DNA of 64,000 nt from contig NZ_CP130630.1 in the NCBI RefSeq assembly GCF_030551255.1, positions 6,801,501 through 6,865,500 on the forward strand. The letters run 5' to 3'. This stretch comes from Streptomyces sp. NL15-2K (lineage in GTDB: Bacteria > Actinomycetota > Actinomycetes > Streptomycetales > Streptomycetaceae). The translations under genes and the position numbers were made by a program. Below are positions 36,943 through 46,184 of this stretch, in pieces; position 1 is the stretch's first letter, and every line of letters begins with the position of its first letter. The notes below the pieces were generated by a model. It was not told where the DNA came from. It saw nothing but the letters and a program-made list of their open reading frames with translations, and searched no databases.

Positions 36943-37727
36943 AAGATGCCGAGCAGGAACTGGAACACCGGGGCCAGGTACTGCAGCAGCCCCAGCGTGG
37001 ACAGGGGCACGCGGATCGCGGCCGCGCCGAAGCAGACGAGGGGCAGCGCGGTGACGACGCCGGTAGCGGCGAGCAGGGCCGCGTGTCCCGGGCCCTCGGT
37101 GGCGAAGGTGGCCTCGCCGTGCGCGCCCAGCCACAGCAGGTAGCCGAGCGCGGGCAGGAACTGGATCGCGGTCTCGGCGGTCAGCGACTCCACGCCGCCC
37201 AGGTTGACCTTCTTCTTCACCAGGCCGTAGGTGGCGAAGGAGAAGGCGAGGGTGAGGGAGATCCACGGCGGCTGCCCGTACCCGATGGTCAGCACGAGCA
37301 CGGCCGCGAAGCCGATCCCGACCGCCGTCCACTGCACGGGCCGCAGCCGCTCCTTCAGGAGCAGCACGCCCATCGCGATGGTGACCAGCGGGTTGATGAA
37401 GTAGCCGAGCGAGGCCTCGACGACGTGACCGGAGTTCACGGACCAGATGTACAGGCCCCAGTTCACGGTGATGACGGCCGCGGCCACGGCGACGAGGCCG
37501 AGCCTGCGCGGCTGCCGCAGCAGTTCGCCGGCCCATGCCCAGCGCCGCACGACGACGAGCGCGACGGCGACGAAGACGAGGGACCACGCCATCCGGTGGG
37601 CGAGGATCTCGGCCGCTCCGGCGGGCTTCAGCAGGGGCCAGAAGAGAGGGACCAGGCCCCACATCCCGTACGCCGCGAAGCCGTTCAGCAGACCTATGTG
37701 CCGCTCGCCCTTCGACGTCCCGGTCAC
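36714..37727 (-). CDS. rarD: RarD/EamA-family permease
   Basis: A 337-residue protein with about ten membrane helices in two EamA repeats. Family marks are GLLNGFAAYGMWGLVPLFWP at the start, IWSVNSGHVVEASLGYFINP and LGLLQYLAPVFQFLLGIF. RarD proteins were named for chloramphenicol sensitivity; their substrates remain unclear. GTG 37727 follows GGGAGGGG. The family body ends near LLTWDALRTARRAARTLRA; the next 35 residues run antisense through the MFS 3' end, so the native stop seems to be missing here too. Confidence 0.88.
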   Translation of the reverse strand: MTGTSKGERHIGLLNGFAAYGMWGLVPLFWPLLKPAGAAEILAHRMAWSLVFVAVALVVVRRWAWAGELLRQPRRLGLVAVAAAVITVNWGLYIWSVNSGHVVEASLGYFINPLVTIAMGVLLLKERLRPVQWTAVGIGFAAVLVLTIGYGQPPWISLTLAFSFATYGLVKKKVNLGGVESLTAETAIQFLPALGYLLWLGAHGEATFATEGPGHAALLAATGVVTALPLVCFGAAAIRVPLSTLGLLQYLAPVFQFLLGIFYFDEAMPPERWAGFALVWLALTLLTWDALRTARRAARTLRAETTRPSTTMTTGTVSAARNAESVASGPDPVDAKP

Positions 37728-37780
37728 GGGCCCCTCCCTCTCACGTCCGCCTCGCCTGCACGAAGGTAACGCCGAACGCT

Positions 37781-37824
37781 CCCGCCTGTCATGCCCGTAT
37801 CGACATACGGTCATGACAGGCGGG
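37781..37824. terminator. Long hairpin between the quinone oxidoreductase and rarD genes
   Basis: CCCGCCTGTCATG pairs with CATGACAGGCGGG, and inside it CCGTAT pairs with ATACGG around the loop CGAC, with one mismatch between the stems. It lies after the oxidoreductase stop in the direction of transcription and before rarD, so it is most likely a terminator; a rarD operator is possible. Confidence 0.55.
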
Positions 37825-37906
37825 GGTGGTGCGCCCGAGGCCCTGAGGGGGGAGTACGGCCCCGGGCGCGGGTCCGGCTGTTCGTCGCGCTGTGTGCGCG
37901 GGCGCT

Positions 37907-38761
37907 TCAGCCCTTGAGTGCGGTCGCTATCGAGTCGGCGATCGGGCTCGTCGGGCGGCCGATCAGGCGGGAGAGGTCGCCGCTGGAGACGACCAGCTCA
38001 CCCTTCTCGACGGAGGCGTCCACGCCCGCGATGGTCGCGGCGAGCGGCTCGGGCAGGCCGGCGCCGGTCAGGATGCCGGTGTAGGCCTCCACGGAGACCG
38101 AGTTGTAGCCGATCTCCTTGCCGGTCTGCCTGCTGAGCTCGGCCGCGAACTCGGCGAAGTTCCAGGCCTCGTCGCCGCCCAGCTCGTACGCCTTGTTCTC
38201 GTGTCCCTCACCGGTCAGCACGGCGACGGCCGCCGCGGCGTAGTCGGCGCGCGAGGCGGAGGAGACCCGGCCCTCGCCGGCGGCCTGGGTGACGGCGTTG
38301 TACTGCAGCACCGGGGCGAGGTTCTCGGTGTAGTTCTCGTGGTACCAGCCGTTGCGCAGCAGCACATACGGCAGGCCGGAGGCGAGCAGCGCCTCCTCGG
38401 TGCCCCGGTGGTCGTCGGCCAGGGAGGCGGTCATGCTCTCGATGACGCTGGTGTAGGCGAGGAGCGCCACGCCGGCCGCCTTGGCGGCGTTGATGACGGC
38501 CTTGTGCTGGCCGACACGGTCGTTGCCGATCTCGCTGCCGGAGATGAGCAGTACCTTGTCGCCGGCCGAGAACAGGCCGTCGAAGGAGGCGGGGGCGTTG
38601 TAGTCGGCGAGGGCGATCTTCACGCCGCGGGCCGCGAAGTCGGCGGCCTTCTCGGCATTGCGGACGACCGCGGTGATCTGGTCGGCCGGAACCTTCTCCA
38701 GAAGCTGTTCCACGACGTGCCGGCCGAGGTGGCCGGTGGCTCCGGTGACGACGATGCTCAT
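37907..38761 (-). CDS. NmrA-like NAD(P)H:quinone oxidoreductase (QorB/Qor2 type)
   Basis: A 284-residue atypical short-chain dehydrogenase. The dinucleotide site is VVTGATGHLGRHVVEQLL; LLAYTSVIESMTASLADDHR and LPYVLLRNGWYHENYTENL are characteristic of the QOR2 group, which reduces quinones with NADPH. It is divergent from an HxlR regulator with an N-terminal Cys, the standard pairing for a quinone- or oxidant-induced reductase. Structural start ATG 38761. Confidence 0.9.
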   Translation of the reverse strand: MSIVVTGATGHLGRHVVEQLLEKVPADQITAVVRNAEKAADFAARGVKIALADYNAPASFDGLFSAGDKVLLISGSEIGNDRVGQHKAVINAAKAAGVALLAYTSVIESMTASLADDHRGTEEALLASGLPYVLLRNGWYHENYTENLAPVLQYNAVTQAAGEGRVSSASRADYAAAAVAVLTGEGHENKAYELGGDEAWNFAEFAAELSRQTGKEIGYNSVSVEAYTGILTGAGLPEPLAATIAGVDASVEKGELVVSSGDLSRLIGRPTSPIADSIATALKG

Positions 38762-38846
38762 GTGATCAGTACTCCTTGTGGGGTGCGTCTGACCACTAAC
38801 CGTAGGGGCTGCGCTAACTATGCGAAAGTACCCACTTTGAGGTAAG

Positions 38847-38864
38847 TTACTGGTATGGCAGTAA
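38847..38864. promoter_or_regulatory. HxlR/QorR-type operator overlapping the regulator start
   Basis: TTACT-N8-AGTAA is a perfect inverted repeat spanning the ATG at 38855. The YodB/QorR group of HxlR regulators is known to bind TACT-N7-AGTA-like sites, so this probably mediates autorepression and control of the divergent reductase gene. Confidence 0.6.
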
Positions 38865-39244
38865 GTAACTGGGGCAGTGACAGTGAAGAGATGTGCCCGC
38901 ACCGCTTGATCCTGGAGCACGTCACCAGCCGCTGGGGCGTCCTCGTGCAGATCCAGCTCCTGGAGCGCCCGCACCGCTTCAGCGAACTGCGCAGGGCGAT
39001 CGGCAGGGTCAGCGAGAAGATGCTCACCCAGACGCTCCAGACCCTGGAGCGCGACGGTCTGGTGCACCGCGACGCCAAGCCAGTGATCCCGCCGCGCGTG
39101 GACTACTCCCTCACCGAGCTGGGCCGCGAGTCCGCCGAGCAGGTGCGCGCGCTGGCGATGTGGACGGAGAAGCGCATGGACGACGTGGAGAGCGCGCGCC
39201 GGGCATACGACGAGGCCCGGGCGTCGCAGGCCCGGGCCTCGTGA
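38855..39244 (+). CDS. HxlR-family redox-type regulator
   Basis: A 129-residue winged-helix regulator with CPHRLILEHVTSRWGVLVQI at the start, HRFSELRRAIGRVSEKML as the recognition region, and LVHRDAKPVIPPRVDYSLTE as the wing. A single N-terminal Cys (Cys14) occupies the position used by YodB/QorR proteins to sense diamide or quinones. It is divergent from the quinone oxidoreductase gene and has an inverted repeat over its own start, so negative autoregulation is likely. Confidence 0.88.
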   Translation: MAVSNWGSDSEEMCPHRLILEHVTSRWGVLVQIQLLERPHRFSELRRAIGRVSEKMLTQTLQTLERDGLVHRDAKPVIPPRVDYSLTELGRESAEQVRALAMWTEKRMDDVESARRAYDEARASQARAS

Positions 39245-39264
39245 ACCGCTGACGTACGGCCTGC

Positions 39265-40344
39265 TCAGCCGACGACCGTCCAGGTGTCGCCGCCCGCCAG
39301 CAGCGCCGCCAGGTCTCCCTTGCCGTTCTGCTCGACGGCCGTGTCGAGCTGGTCGGCCATCTGGGTGTCGTAGACCGGGCGCTCCACGGACCGCAGCACC
39401 CCGATGGGGGTGTGGTGCAGCGTGTCCGGGTCGGCCAGCCGGGACAGGGCGAAGGCGGTCGTCGAGGACGTCGCGTGGGCGTCGTGGACCAGGATCCGGT
39501 CCTCGTTCTCGGGGGTCACCGTGACGACCGTCAGGTCACCGGTGGCCGGGTCCCGTACGACCCCGCGTGCGTTGTCGGTGCCGAAGCGGATGGGCTGTCC
39601 GTGTTCGAGGCGGATCACCGCTTCCTCGGCCTGTTGCTTGTCCTTGAGGGCGTCGAAGGCGCCGTCGTTGAAGATGTTGCAGTTCTGGTAGATCTCGATC
39701 AGGGCGGTGCCCGGGTGGGCGGCGGCCTGCCGCAGCACCTCCGTCAGGTGCTTGCGGTCGGAGTCGATGGTCCGCGCCACGAAGGAGGCCTCCGCGCCGA
39801 TCGCCAGCGACACCGGGTTGAAGGGAGCGTCCAGCGAGCCCATCGGCGTGGACTTGGTGATCTTGCCGACCTCGGAGGTCGGGGAGTACTGGCCCTTGGT
39901 GAGGCCGTAGATCCGGTTGTTGAACAGCAGGATCTTCAGGTTGACGTTGCGGCGCAGGGCGTGGATGAGGTGGTTGCCGCCGATGGAGAGGGCGTCGCCG
40001 TCGCCCGTTACCACCCACACGCTGAGGTCGCGTCTGCTGGAGGCCAGGCCGGTCGCGATGGCGGGCGCACGGCCGTGGATGGAGTGCATTCCGTACGTGT
40101 TCATGTAGTACGGGAAGCGGGAGGAGCAGCCGATGCCGGAGACGAAGACGATGTTCTCCTTGGCCAGGCCGAGCTCGGGCATGAAGCCCTGGACCGCGGC
40201 GAGGATCGCGTAGTCACCGCAGCCGGGGCACCAGCGCACTTCCTGGTCGGACTTGAAGTCCTTCATGGACTGCTTGGCCTCGGCCTTGGGAACGAGTGAA
40301 AGCGCCTCGATCGTGCCCGTGCCTTCCGTGGACGTCTCAGCCAT
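39265..40344 (-). CDS. korB: 2-oxoacid:ferredoxin oxidoreductase, beta subunit
   Basis: A 359-residue TPP- and Fe-S-binding subunit. Cluster Cys are in VRWCPGCGDYAIL and SGIGCSSRFPYY, with another in YQNCNIFNDG. The TPP/Mg motif is VVTGDGDALSIGGNHL through FNNRIYGLTKGQ. With KorA it oxidises 2-oxoglutarate (or a similar acid) with CoA and reduces ferredoxin. Its ATG lies eight bases inside the korA 3' end, so translation is coupled. Confidence 0.93.
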   Translation of the reverse strand: MAETSTEGTGTIEALSLVPKAEAKQSMKDFKSDQEVRWCPGCGDYAILAAVQGFMPELGLAKENIVFVSGIGCSSRFPYYMNTYGMHSIHGRAPAIATGLASSRRDLSVWVVTGDGDALSIGGNHLIHALRRNVNLKILLFNNRIYGLTKGQYSPTSEVGKITKSTPMGSLDAPFNPVSLAIGAEASFVARTIDSDRKHLTEVLRQAAAHPGTALIEIYQNCNIFNDGAFDALKDKQQAEEAVIRLEHGQPIRFGTDNARGVVRDPATGDLTVVTVTPENEDRILVHDAHATSSTTAFALSRLADPDTLHHTPIGVLRSVERPVYDTQMADQLDTAVEQNGKGDLAALLAGGDTWTVVG

Positions 40345-42265
40345 CGATGGCCTCCTTCAGAGCCGTGGCGAGCTGCTGGGCCTTGAACGGCATGCCGTTG
40401 ACCTGGTTGTACGAGTGGGCGTCCACCAAGTACTTCGCCCTGACGAGCGTGGCGAGCTGGCCGAGGTTCATCTCGGGGATCACCACTTTGTCGTAACGCT
40501 TCAGGACCGCGCCGAGATTCCGCGGGAAGGGGTTGAGGTGGCGCAGATGAGCCTGCGCGATGGACTCGCCGGCCGTGCGCAGCCGCCGTACCGCCGCCGT
40601 GATGGGTCCGTAGGTCGAGCCCCAGCCCAGGACCAGGGTCCGCGCCTCGTGCGGGTCGTCGACCTCCACGTCCGGCACGTCGATGCCGTCGATCTTGGCC
40701 TGGCGGGTGCGGACCATGAAGTCGTGGTTGGCGGGGTCGTAGGAGATGTTGCCGGTGCCGTCCTGTTTCTCGATGCCGCCGATGCGGTGCTCCAGGCCGG
40801 GCGTGCCCGGGACCGCCCAGGGGCGGGCGAGGGTCTGCGGGTCGCGTTTGTACGGCCAGAAGACCTCGGTGCCGTCGTCCAGGGTGTGGTTGGGCCCCTG
40901 GGCGAACTGGACGGTGAGATCCGGCAGCTCGTCCAGCTCCGGGATGCGCCAGGGCTCGGAGCCGTTGGCCAGATAGCCGTCGCTCAGCAGCATCACCGGG
41001 GTGCGGTAGGTGAGGGCGATGCGGGCGGCTTCCAGGGCGGCGTCGAAGCAGTCGGCCGGGGTGCGGGGGGCCACGATGGGCACCGGTGCCTCGCCGTTGC
41101 GGCCGAACATCGCCTGGAGCAGGTCCGCCTGCTCGGTCTTGGTGGGCAGGCCGGTGGACGGGCCGCCGCGCTGGATGTCGATCACCAGCAGGGGCAGTTC
41201 GAGAGAGACGGCCAGCCCGATCGTCTCGCTCTTCAGGGCCACACCCGGGCCACTCGTCGTCGTCACCGCGAGGGAGCCGCCGAAGGCCGCGCCGAGCGCG
41301 GCGCCGATGCCGGCGATCTCGTCCTCGGCCTGGAAGGTGCGCACGCCGAAGTTCTTGTGCTTGCTCAGCTCGTGCAGGATGTCCGAGGCCGGGGTGATCG
41401 GGTACGACCCCAGGAACAGCGGCAGGTCGGCCTGGCGGGAGGCGGCGACCAGGCCGTACGACAGGGCCAGGTTCCCGGAGATGTTTCTGTAGGTGCCGAC
41501 CGGGAACGCGGTCGCGGCCGGGGCCACCTCGTAGGAGACGGCGAAGTCCTCGGTGGTCTCGCCGAAGTTCCAGCCCGCGCGGAAGGCGGCGATATTGGCC
41601 GCCGCGATGTCGGGCTTCTTCGCGAACTTCGAGGTCAGGAACTTTTCCGTGCCCTCGGTGGGCCGGTGGTACATCCATGACAAAAGGCCGAGCGCGAACA
41701 TGTTCTTGCTGCGCTCGGCCTCTTTGCGGGTGAGGTCGAATTCCTTCAGCGCCTCGACGGTCAGGGTGGTCAGCGGGACCGGGTGGAGGTGGTAGCCGTC
41801 GAGGGAGCCGTCTTCCAGCGGTGAGGTGTCGTACCCCACCTTCTGCATCGCCCGTTTGGTGAACTCGTCCGTGTTGACGATGATCTCCGCGCCGCGTGGC
41901 AGGTCGGCGACGTTGGCCTTGAGCGCGGCGGGGTTCATCGCGACCAGGACGTTCGGCGCGTCGCCGGGGGTGAGGATGTCGTGGTCGGCGAAGTGCAGCT
42001 GGAAGGAGGAGACGCCTGGCAGGGTGCCGGCGGGGGCACGAATCTCGGCGGGGAAGTTCGGCAGCGTCGACAGGTCGTTGCCGAAGGACGCCGTCTCCGA
42101 GGTGAAGCGGTCACCGGTGAGCTGCATACCGTCACCTGAGTCGCCCGCGAAACGAATGATCACCCGGTCGAGGCGGCGGACGTCCTTCGCCCCTGCCGCT
42201 TTGCGCTGCTCTCCCACGACGGTTCCGTCGGCCTGCTCCGCTGGGCTACTGACCTGGCTGGTCAC
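40337..42265 (-). CDS. korA: 2-oxoacid:ferredoxin oxidoreductase, gamma-alpha fusion subunit
   Basis: A 642-residue subunit in which a gamma domain (about 30-210; FAGDSGDGMQLTGDRFTSE, PNFPAEIRAPAGTLPGVSSF) precedes the alpha pyrimidine-binding domain (about 230-642; GSYPITPASDILHELS, FQAEDEIAGIGAALGAAFGG). This fused layout is standard in actinobacteria. GTG 42265 follows GGGAGGT. It delivers electrons to ferredoxin for low-potential uses, possibly the partial complex I encoded nearby. The 270-base gap upstream probably contains its promoter. Confidence 0.94.
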   Translation of the reverse strand: MTSQVSSPAEQADGTVVGEQRKAAGAKDVRRLDRVIIRFAGDSGDGMQLTGDRFTSETASFGNDLSTLPNFPAEIRAPAGTLPGVSSFQLHFADHDILTPGDAPNVLVAMNPAALKANVADLPRGAEIIVNTDEFTKRAMQKVGYDTSPLEDGSLDGYHLHPVPLTTLTVEALKEFDLTRKEAERSKNMFALGLLSWMYHRPTEGTEKFLTSKFAKKPDIAAANIAAFRAGWNFGETTEDFAVSYEVAPAATAFPVGTYRNISGNLALSYGLVAASRQADLPLFLGSYPITPASDILHELSKHKNFGVRTFQAEDEIAGIGAALGAAFGGSLAVTTTSGPGVALKSETIGLAVSLELPLLVIDIQRGGPSTGLPTKTEQADLLQAMFGRNGEAPVPIVAPRTPADCFDAALEAARIALTYRTPVMLLSDGYLANGSEPWRIPELDELPDLTVQFAQGPNHTLDDGTEVFWPYKRDPQTLARPWAVPGTPGLEHRIGGIEKQDGTGNISYDPANHDFMVRTRQAKIDGIDVPDVEVDDPHEARTLVLGWGSTYGPITAAVRRLRTAGESIAQAHLRHLNPFPRNLGAVLKRYDKVVIPEMNLGQLATLVRAKYLVDAHSYNQVNGMPFKAQQLATALKEAIDG

Positions 42266-42493
42266 TGAACTGGACCTCCCTCGAGGCGGCTGTCTGGGAG
42301 CGGCCTTACCGCAGCCCCTCCCAGGATCAACCCTACGACCGTAAGGGTCGCCTTCCCGCGGCCATTCGCATGATGGACACGGTTTTGAGACGGTACGACA
42401 CCCTGACTTGTCACGATTTACTCGCCCCTCGGCGCTCCCCCTTGAGGACGCTGTCCTCAGCTTCTGCGGTTCTCGCCCTGTGTGGTTCATGGA

Positions 42494-42521
42494 CAGGATC
42501 CATCTGGCAGGATCCACCTGG
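42494..42521 (+). repeat. Two 14-bp tandem units between korA and the response regulator
   Basis: CAGGATCCATCTGG and CAGGATCCACCTGG follow each other directly. The surrounding 42266-42536 gap has no gene and carries the korA promoter region and the end of the response-regulator transcript. Confidence 0.7.
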
Positions 42522-42536
42522 CAGGGTGTCAGATGG

Positions 42537-43208
42537 CTAGGAGTTCAGATAGGTGAGGACGGCGAGGACGCGCCTGTGGTCCCCGTCGCTCGGGGACAGC
42601 CCGAGCTTGAGAAAGATGTTGCTGACGTGCTTCTCGACGGCGCCGTCACTGACCACCAGCTGCCGCGCGATCGCCGAATTGGTCCGCCCCTCGGCCATCA
42701 GCCCCAGGACCTCGCGCTCCCTGGGGGTGAGTCCCGCGAGCACGTCCTGCTTACGGCTGCGCCCCAGCAGCTGCGCGACAACCTCCGGGTCGAGGGCCGT
42801 GCCCCCCTCGGCCACCCGCACCACCGCGTCCACGAACTCACGGACCTCGGCTACCCGGTCCTTGAGCAGATAGCCGACTCCGTGGCTGGAACCGGCCAGC
42901 AGTTCGGTGGCATACCGCTCCTCCACGTACTGCGACAGCACGAGCACGCCCAGCCCCGGATGCGCCTTGCGCAGCTGTACGGCCGCCCGGACCCCCTCGT
43001 CGGTGTGCGTCGGCGGCATCCGCACGTCCGCGACGACGACATCGGGCAGCTCCCCCTGCGCATCCAGCTCGGTGATCGTCTTGATCAACGCCTCCCCGTC
43101 CCCGACCCCGGCGACGACCTCGTGCCCACGGTCGGTCAGCAGCCGGGTCAGGCCCTCCCTCAGCAACACCGAATCCTCGGCGATGACCACCCGCACCTTG
43201 TCCTCCAC
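42537..43208 (-). CDS. NarL/LuxR-type response regulator
   Basis: A 223-residue regulator. The receiver domain has an acidic pair in VVIAEDSVLLREGL, the phosphoacceptor Asp61 in VVVADVRMPP, and a Lys in YLLKDRV. The C-terminal LuxR-type helix-turn-helix reads LTPREREVLGLMAEGRTNSA and continues with VEKHVSNIF. It lies downstream of two sensor kinases on the same strand and should be their common output. Targets may include the nearby nuo operon. Confidence 0.92.
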   Translation of the reverse strand: MEDKVRVVIAEDSVLLREGLTRLLTDRGHEVVAGVGDGEALIKTITELDAQGELPDVVVADVRMPPTHTDEGVRAAVQLRKAHPGLGVLVLSQYVEERYATELLAGSSHGVGYLLKDRVAEVREFVDAVVRVAEGGTALDPEVVAQLLGRSRKQDVLAGLTPREREVLGLMAEGRTNSAIARQLVVSDGAVEKHVSNIFLKLGLSPSDGDHRRVLAVLTYLNS

Positions 43209-43395
43209 GATCTACGGCCCCCCACACCCGACTCCACGCCCAACCGGACGACAAGTCCAGCATTCCAGCATTGGGGCGCGGGCGCGGGCGGGGGCGGGAA
43301 TCGGGGGAAGTCAGGAGGGGGAAGTCAGGAGAGGGGCGAGGAAACTCAGAACCACCACCCCGCTCAGCCCCGCTCCCGCTCAGCCCCGCTCCCGC

Positions 43396-44808
43396 TCAGC
43401 CCCGCCCCGATCCCCCACGCCACGGCAACTCCGCAGTCACCCGAGTAGGGCCACCCACCGGCGAATCCACCACCAGAATCCCGTCCACCGCGTCCAACCG
43501 CTCCGCCAGCCCCGCCAACCCGGACCCCGCGGACACATCGGCACCCCCCACCCCGTCGTCCGCGACCTGAAGCATCAGCCGGTCGTCCACCCGCCACACA
43601 TCCACCGCCGCCCACGTAGCCCGCGCGTGCTTGCTGATGTTCTGCAGCAGCTCCGACACCGTGAAGTACGCGATCCCCTCGATCGCCGGCACCGGCCGCG
43701 CCGACAGGTCCACATCCACCTGCACCGGCACCGTGCACCGCGACGCCACCGCCGACAGCGCCGCATCCAGCCCCCGGTCCGTCAGCACCGCCGGATGTAT
43801 CCCGCGCGCCAGGTCCCGCAGCTCCTGCAACGCCGTCTTCACCTCGCCGTGCGCCTCGTCCACCATCCGCGCGGCCGCCCGCGGATCCTCCGTCAGCTTC
43901 TCCTTCGCCAGACCCAGGTCCATGGCCAGAGCCACCAGCCGCGCCTGCGCCCCGTCGTGGAGATCCCGCTCGATCCGCCGCAGGTCGGCCGCCGCGGTGT
44001 CGACGACGACCCCCCGGTCCGACTCCAGCTCCACCACCCGCGCCGACAGCCGCGACGGACCGAGCAGCCCGTGCACCATCAGCCGGTCCACCATCGTCAG
44101 CGCCCGCACGATCCACGGCGTGACCAGCGTGAACAGCACCCCCACCAGCGCGGTCACGGTGATCTCGAAGGGGTTGTCGAGGTAGACGTGGTGGCCCTCG
44201 TCGCCGTACAGCTGGATCCCGCCCTGCCCGCCGTACATCGGGAAGAGCCAGAACCACAGCGGATACGTCATCAGCGTCCACCCGAACGCCCAGAAGGTCA
44301 CCGCGACGGCGAAGGAGAACACCGACCACGGCAGGTACAGCAGTGCGTACAGCAGCGTCCGCCACGACGTGCCGCTCTTGAGGACGGCCCCCATCCAGGC
44401 CATCGCGCCCTGCTTCTTCATCCGCAGCGGCTCCGGAGCGCCCACCTCCAGCCCCAGCAACCCGCGTGCCCGGGCCCGCTCCAGCGCCCCGAACCCACGG
44501 CAGCCCGCCAGCCCCGCCGCCAGCACCGGGATCCCGAGGAAGGTCACGAGCAGGCCCGCGCCGAGCGAGACCATCGTGACGGCATACGTGAACAGCAGGA
44601 CGCTGATCGGCAGACCCAGCAGCACGTACGCCAGCTCGCGCCAGCTGCGCGCCTCGAACGGCGCCCGCAGCCCGGCGGGCAGACGATGCCACCGCCCGCC
44701 GCCGCCCGCGCCCGCCCCGCGGGCCCCAGGGCCGCCGTAGGACCCCAGGTCCCGCCCGTACTCGGTTTCGTACGCCGTTCCGTACGCCGTTCCGTACTCC
44801 GTGGCCAT
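43396..44808 (-). CDS. Membrane sensor histidine kinase 1 (sensor + HisKA_3)
   Basis: A 470-residue kinase. A Tyr/Gly-rich N-terminal tail with repeated EYGTAYGTAY-like units precedes a 'putative sensor' membrane domain of about four to six helices (LAYVLLGLPISVLLFTYAVT through ARALTMVDRL). The dimerisation helix RRIERDLHDGAQARLVALAM holds the phospho-His, and the ATPase domain has FTVSELLQNISKHA and DDGVGGADVSAGSGL. ATG 44808 follows AAGGA. It is closely similar to the next kinase upstream, probably by gene duplication. Confidence 0.9.
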   Translation of the reverse strand: MATEYGTAYGTAYETEYGRDLGSYGGPGARGAGAGGGGRWHRLPAGLRAPFEARSWRELAYVLLGLPISVLLFTYAVTMVSLGAGLLVTFLGIPVLAAGLAGCRGFGALERARARGLLGLEVGAPEPLRMKKQGAMAWMGAVLKSGTSWRTLLYALLYLPWSVFSFAVAVTFWAFGWTLMTYPLWFWLFPMYGGQGGIQLYGDEGHHVYLDNPFEITVTALVGVLFTLVTPWIVRALTMVDRLMVHGLLGPSRLSARVVELESDRGVVVDTAAADLRRIERDLHDGAQARLVALAMDLGLAKEKLTEDPRAAARMVDEAHGEVKTALQELRDLARGIHPAVLTDRGLDAALSAVASRCTVPVQVDVDLSARPVPAIEGIAYFTVSELLQNISKHARATWAAVDVWRVDDRLMLQVADDGVGGADVSAGSGLAGLAERLDAVDGILVVDSPVGGPTRVTAELPWRGGSGRG

Positions 44809-44942
44809 CGCCGTCGTCCTTCTCCTCGTCCTACGGCTGTGCTGTCGTACCGCCGTACGGCTGTGCTGTCGTACCTCCACCCTGCTCGGCCGCAGGTCCG
44901 CGGACCATGGAGTCCGTCGGCGTTTTGAACGGGGGGTTTTCC

Positions 44943-46184
44943 CTACCTCTTGCTCGACTTGCTCGACGCTTTGCCCGGCTCGTCGGTCCGGTCCCGCCAC
45001 GGCAGCTCCGCCGTGACGACCGTCGGGCCGCCCGGCGGCGAGTCGATGACGAACAGGCCGTCGACAGCGCCCAGCCGGTCGGCGAGGCCCCGCATGCCCG
45101 TACCGGCATCCAGGCGCGCGCCGCCGCGCCCGTCGTCCTGCACCTGGATGAGCAGCCGGTCGTCCGACCGCCACACGTCGACCGACGCGGACCTCGCCCC
45201 GCTGTGCTTGCTGACGTTCTGCAGCAGCTCGGAGACGGTGAAGTAGGCGATGCCCTCGATGGCCGCCACCGGTCTGGAGTCCAGGTCGGCGGTCACCTTC
45301 ACCGGCACCGTGCAGCGCGAGGCGACCGAGGAGAGGGCGGCGTCCAGGCCGCGGTCGGTGAGGACCGCCGGATGGATGCCCCGGGCGAGGTCACGCAGCT
45401 CCTGGAGCGCGAGCTTCACCTCGCCGTGTGCCTCCTCGACCATCGCCGCCGCGACCTTCTCGTCGACCTGGCCCTCCAGCAGCTTCTCCTTGGCCAGGCC
45501 CAGCCCCATGGCCAGGCTGACCAGCCGGGCCTGCGCCCCGTCGTGCAGATCGCGCTCGATGCGCCGCAGGTCGGCGGCGGCCGTGTCGATCACCACCCCC
45601 CGGTCCGACTCCAGCTCGGCGATGCGCCGCTCCAACTCGTCGGAGGGCGACAACAGCCCGCGCACCATCGCCCGGTCGGCGTTGGCCAGGCCCCGCGCTA
45701 TGAACGGCAGCACCGGCCACAGCACGAACAACGAGGTCAGCGTGATGGCGAAGGTGAGGATCCCCCAGGGCAGCCGGATGAACTCGTACAACACCGTGCG
45801 CCAGCCCACCGGGTCCTTCAGCCCCATCCACAGCTGTGGGAAGAACCCGCCCGCGCCGCGCAACGGCAGCGGACTCGGCTCGTCCACCCGCACCCCCAGC
45901 AGCCCCCTGGCTCGCGCCCGCTCCAGCTTGCCCAGCTGCCGGGCGCCCAGCAGCCCCGCCGCGAGCAGGGGGAACCCGATCACCGTCACGGTCAGGAAGG
46001 CGCCGGTGGACAGCACCGTCACGACGTAGATGAATCCGAGCAGCGACACCGGAAGGTTCGCCAGGAGGTGCGCGATCTCCTTCCAGGTGTGCCGGTCGTA
46101 GGCGAAACGGGCCGGTGGCAGGCGGTCGCTGTCCGCGCTGCCGGCATCTCCGGCGCGGCCCGTGGGCGCGAGGCGTTCGGTCAT
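44943..46184 (-). CDS. Membrane sensor histidine kinase 2, paralogue of kinase 1
   Basis: A 413-residue kinase with the same layout: sensor membrane domain (IAHLLANLPVSLLGFIYVVT and on), a phospho-His in RRIERDLHDGAQARLVSLAM and an HATPase domain (FTVSELLQNVSKHS, DDGRGGARLDAGTGM). The dimerisation and linker sequences are nearly identical to kinase 1, while the membrane parts differ. It is divergent from nuoA, with a shared control region of about 240 bases. No clear ribosome site precedes ATG 46184. Confidence 0.9.
   Translation of the reverse strand: MTERLAPTGRAGDAGSADSDRLPPARFAYDRHTWKEIAHLLANLPVSLLGFIYVVTVLSTGAFLTVTVIGFPLLAAGLLGARQLGKLERARARGLLGVRVDEPSPLPLRGAGGFFPQLWMGLKDPVGWRTVLYEFIRLPWGILTFAITLTSLFVLWPVLPFIARGLANADRAMVRGLLSPSDELERRIAELESDRGVVIDTAAADLRRIERDLHDGAQARLVSLAMGLGLAKEKLLEGQVDEKVAAAMVEEAHGEVKLALQELRDLARGIHPAVLTDRGLDAALSSVASRCTVPVKVTADLDSRPVAAIEGIAYFTVSELLQNVSKHSGARSASVDVWRSDDRLLIQVQDDGRGGARLDAGTGMRGLADRLGAVDGLFVIDSPPGGPTVVTAELPWRDRTDEPGKASSKSSKR

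Noticed and set aside
35463..37769. Long plus-strand frame through the MFS and rarD genes
   Set aside because: Arg/Gly/Ala-rich shadow translation of two recognised genes; no family motif.
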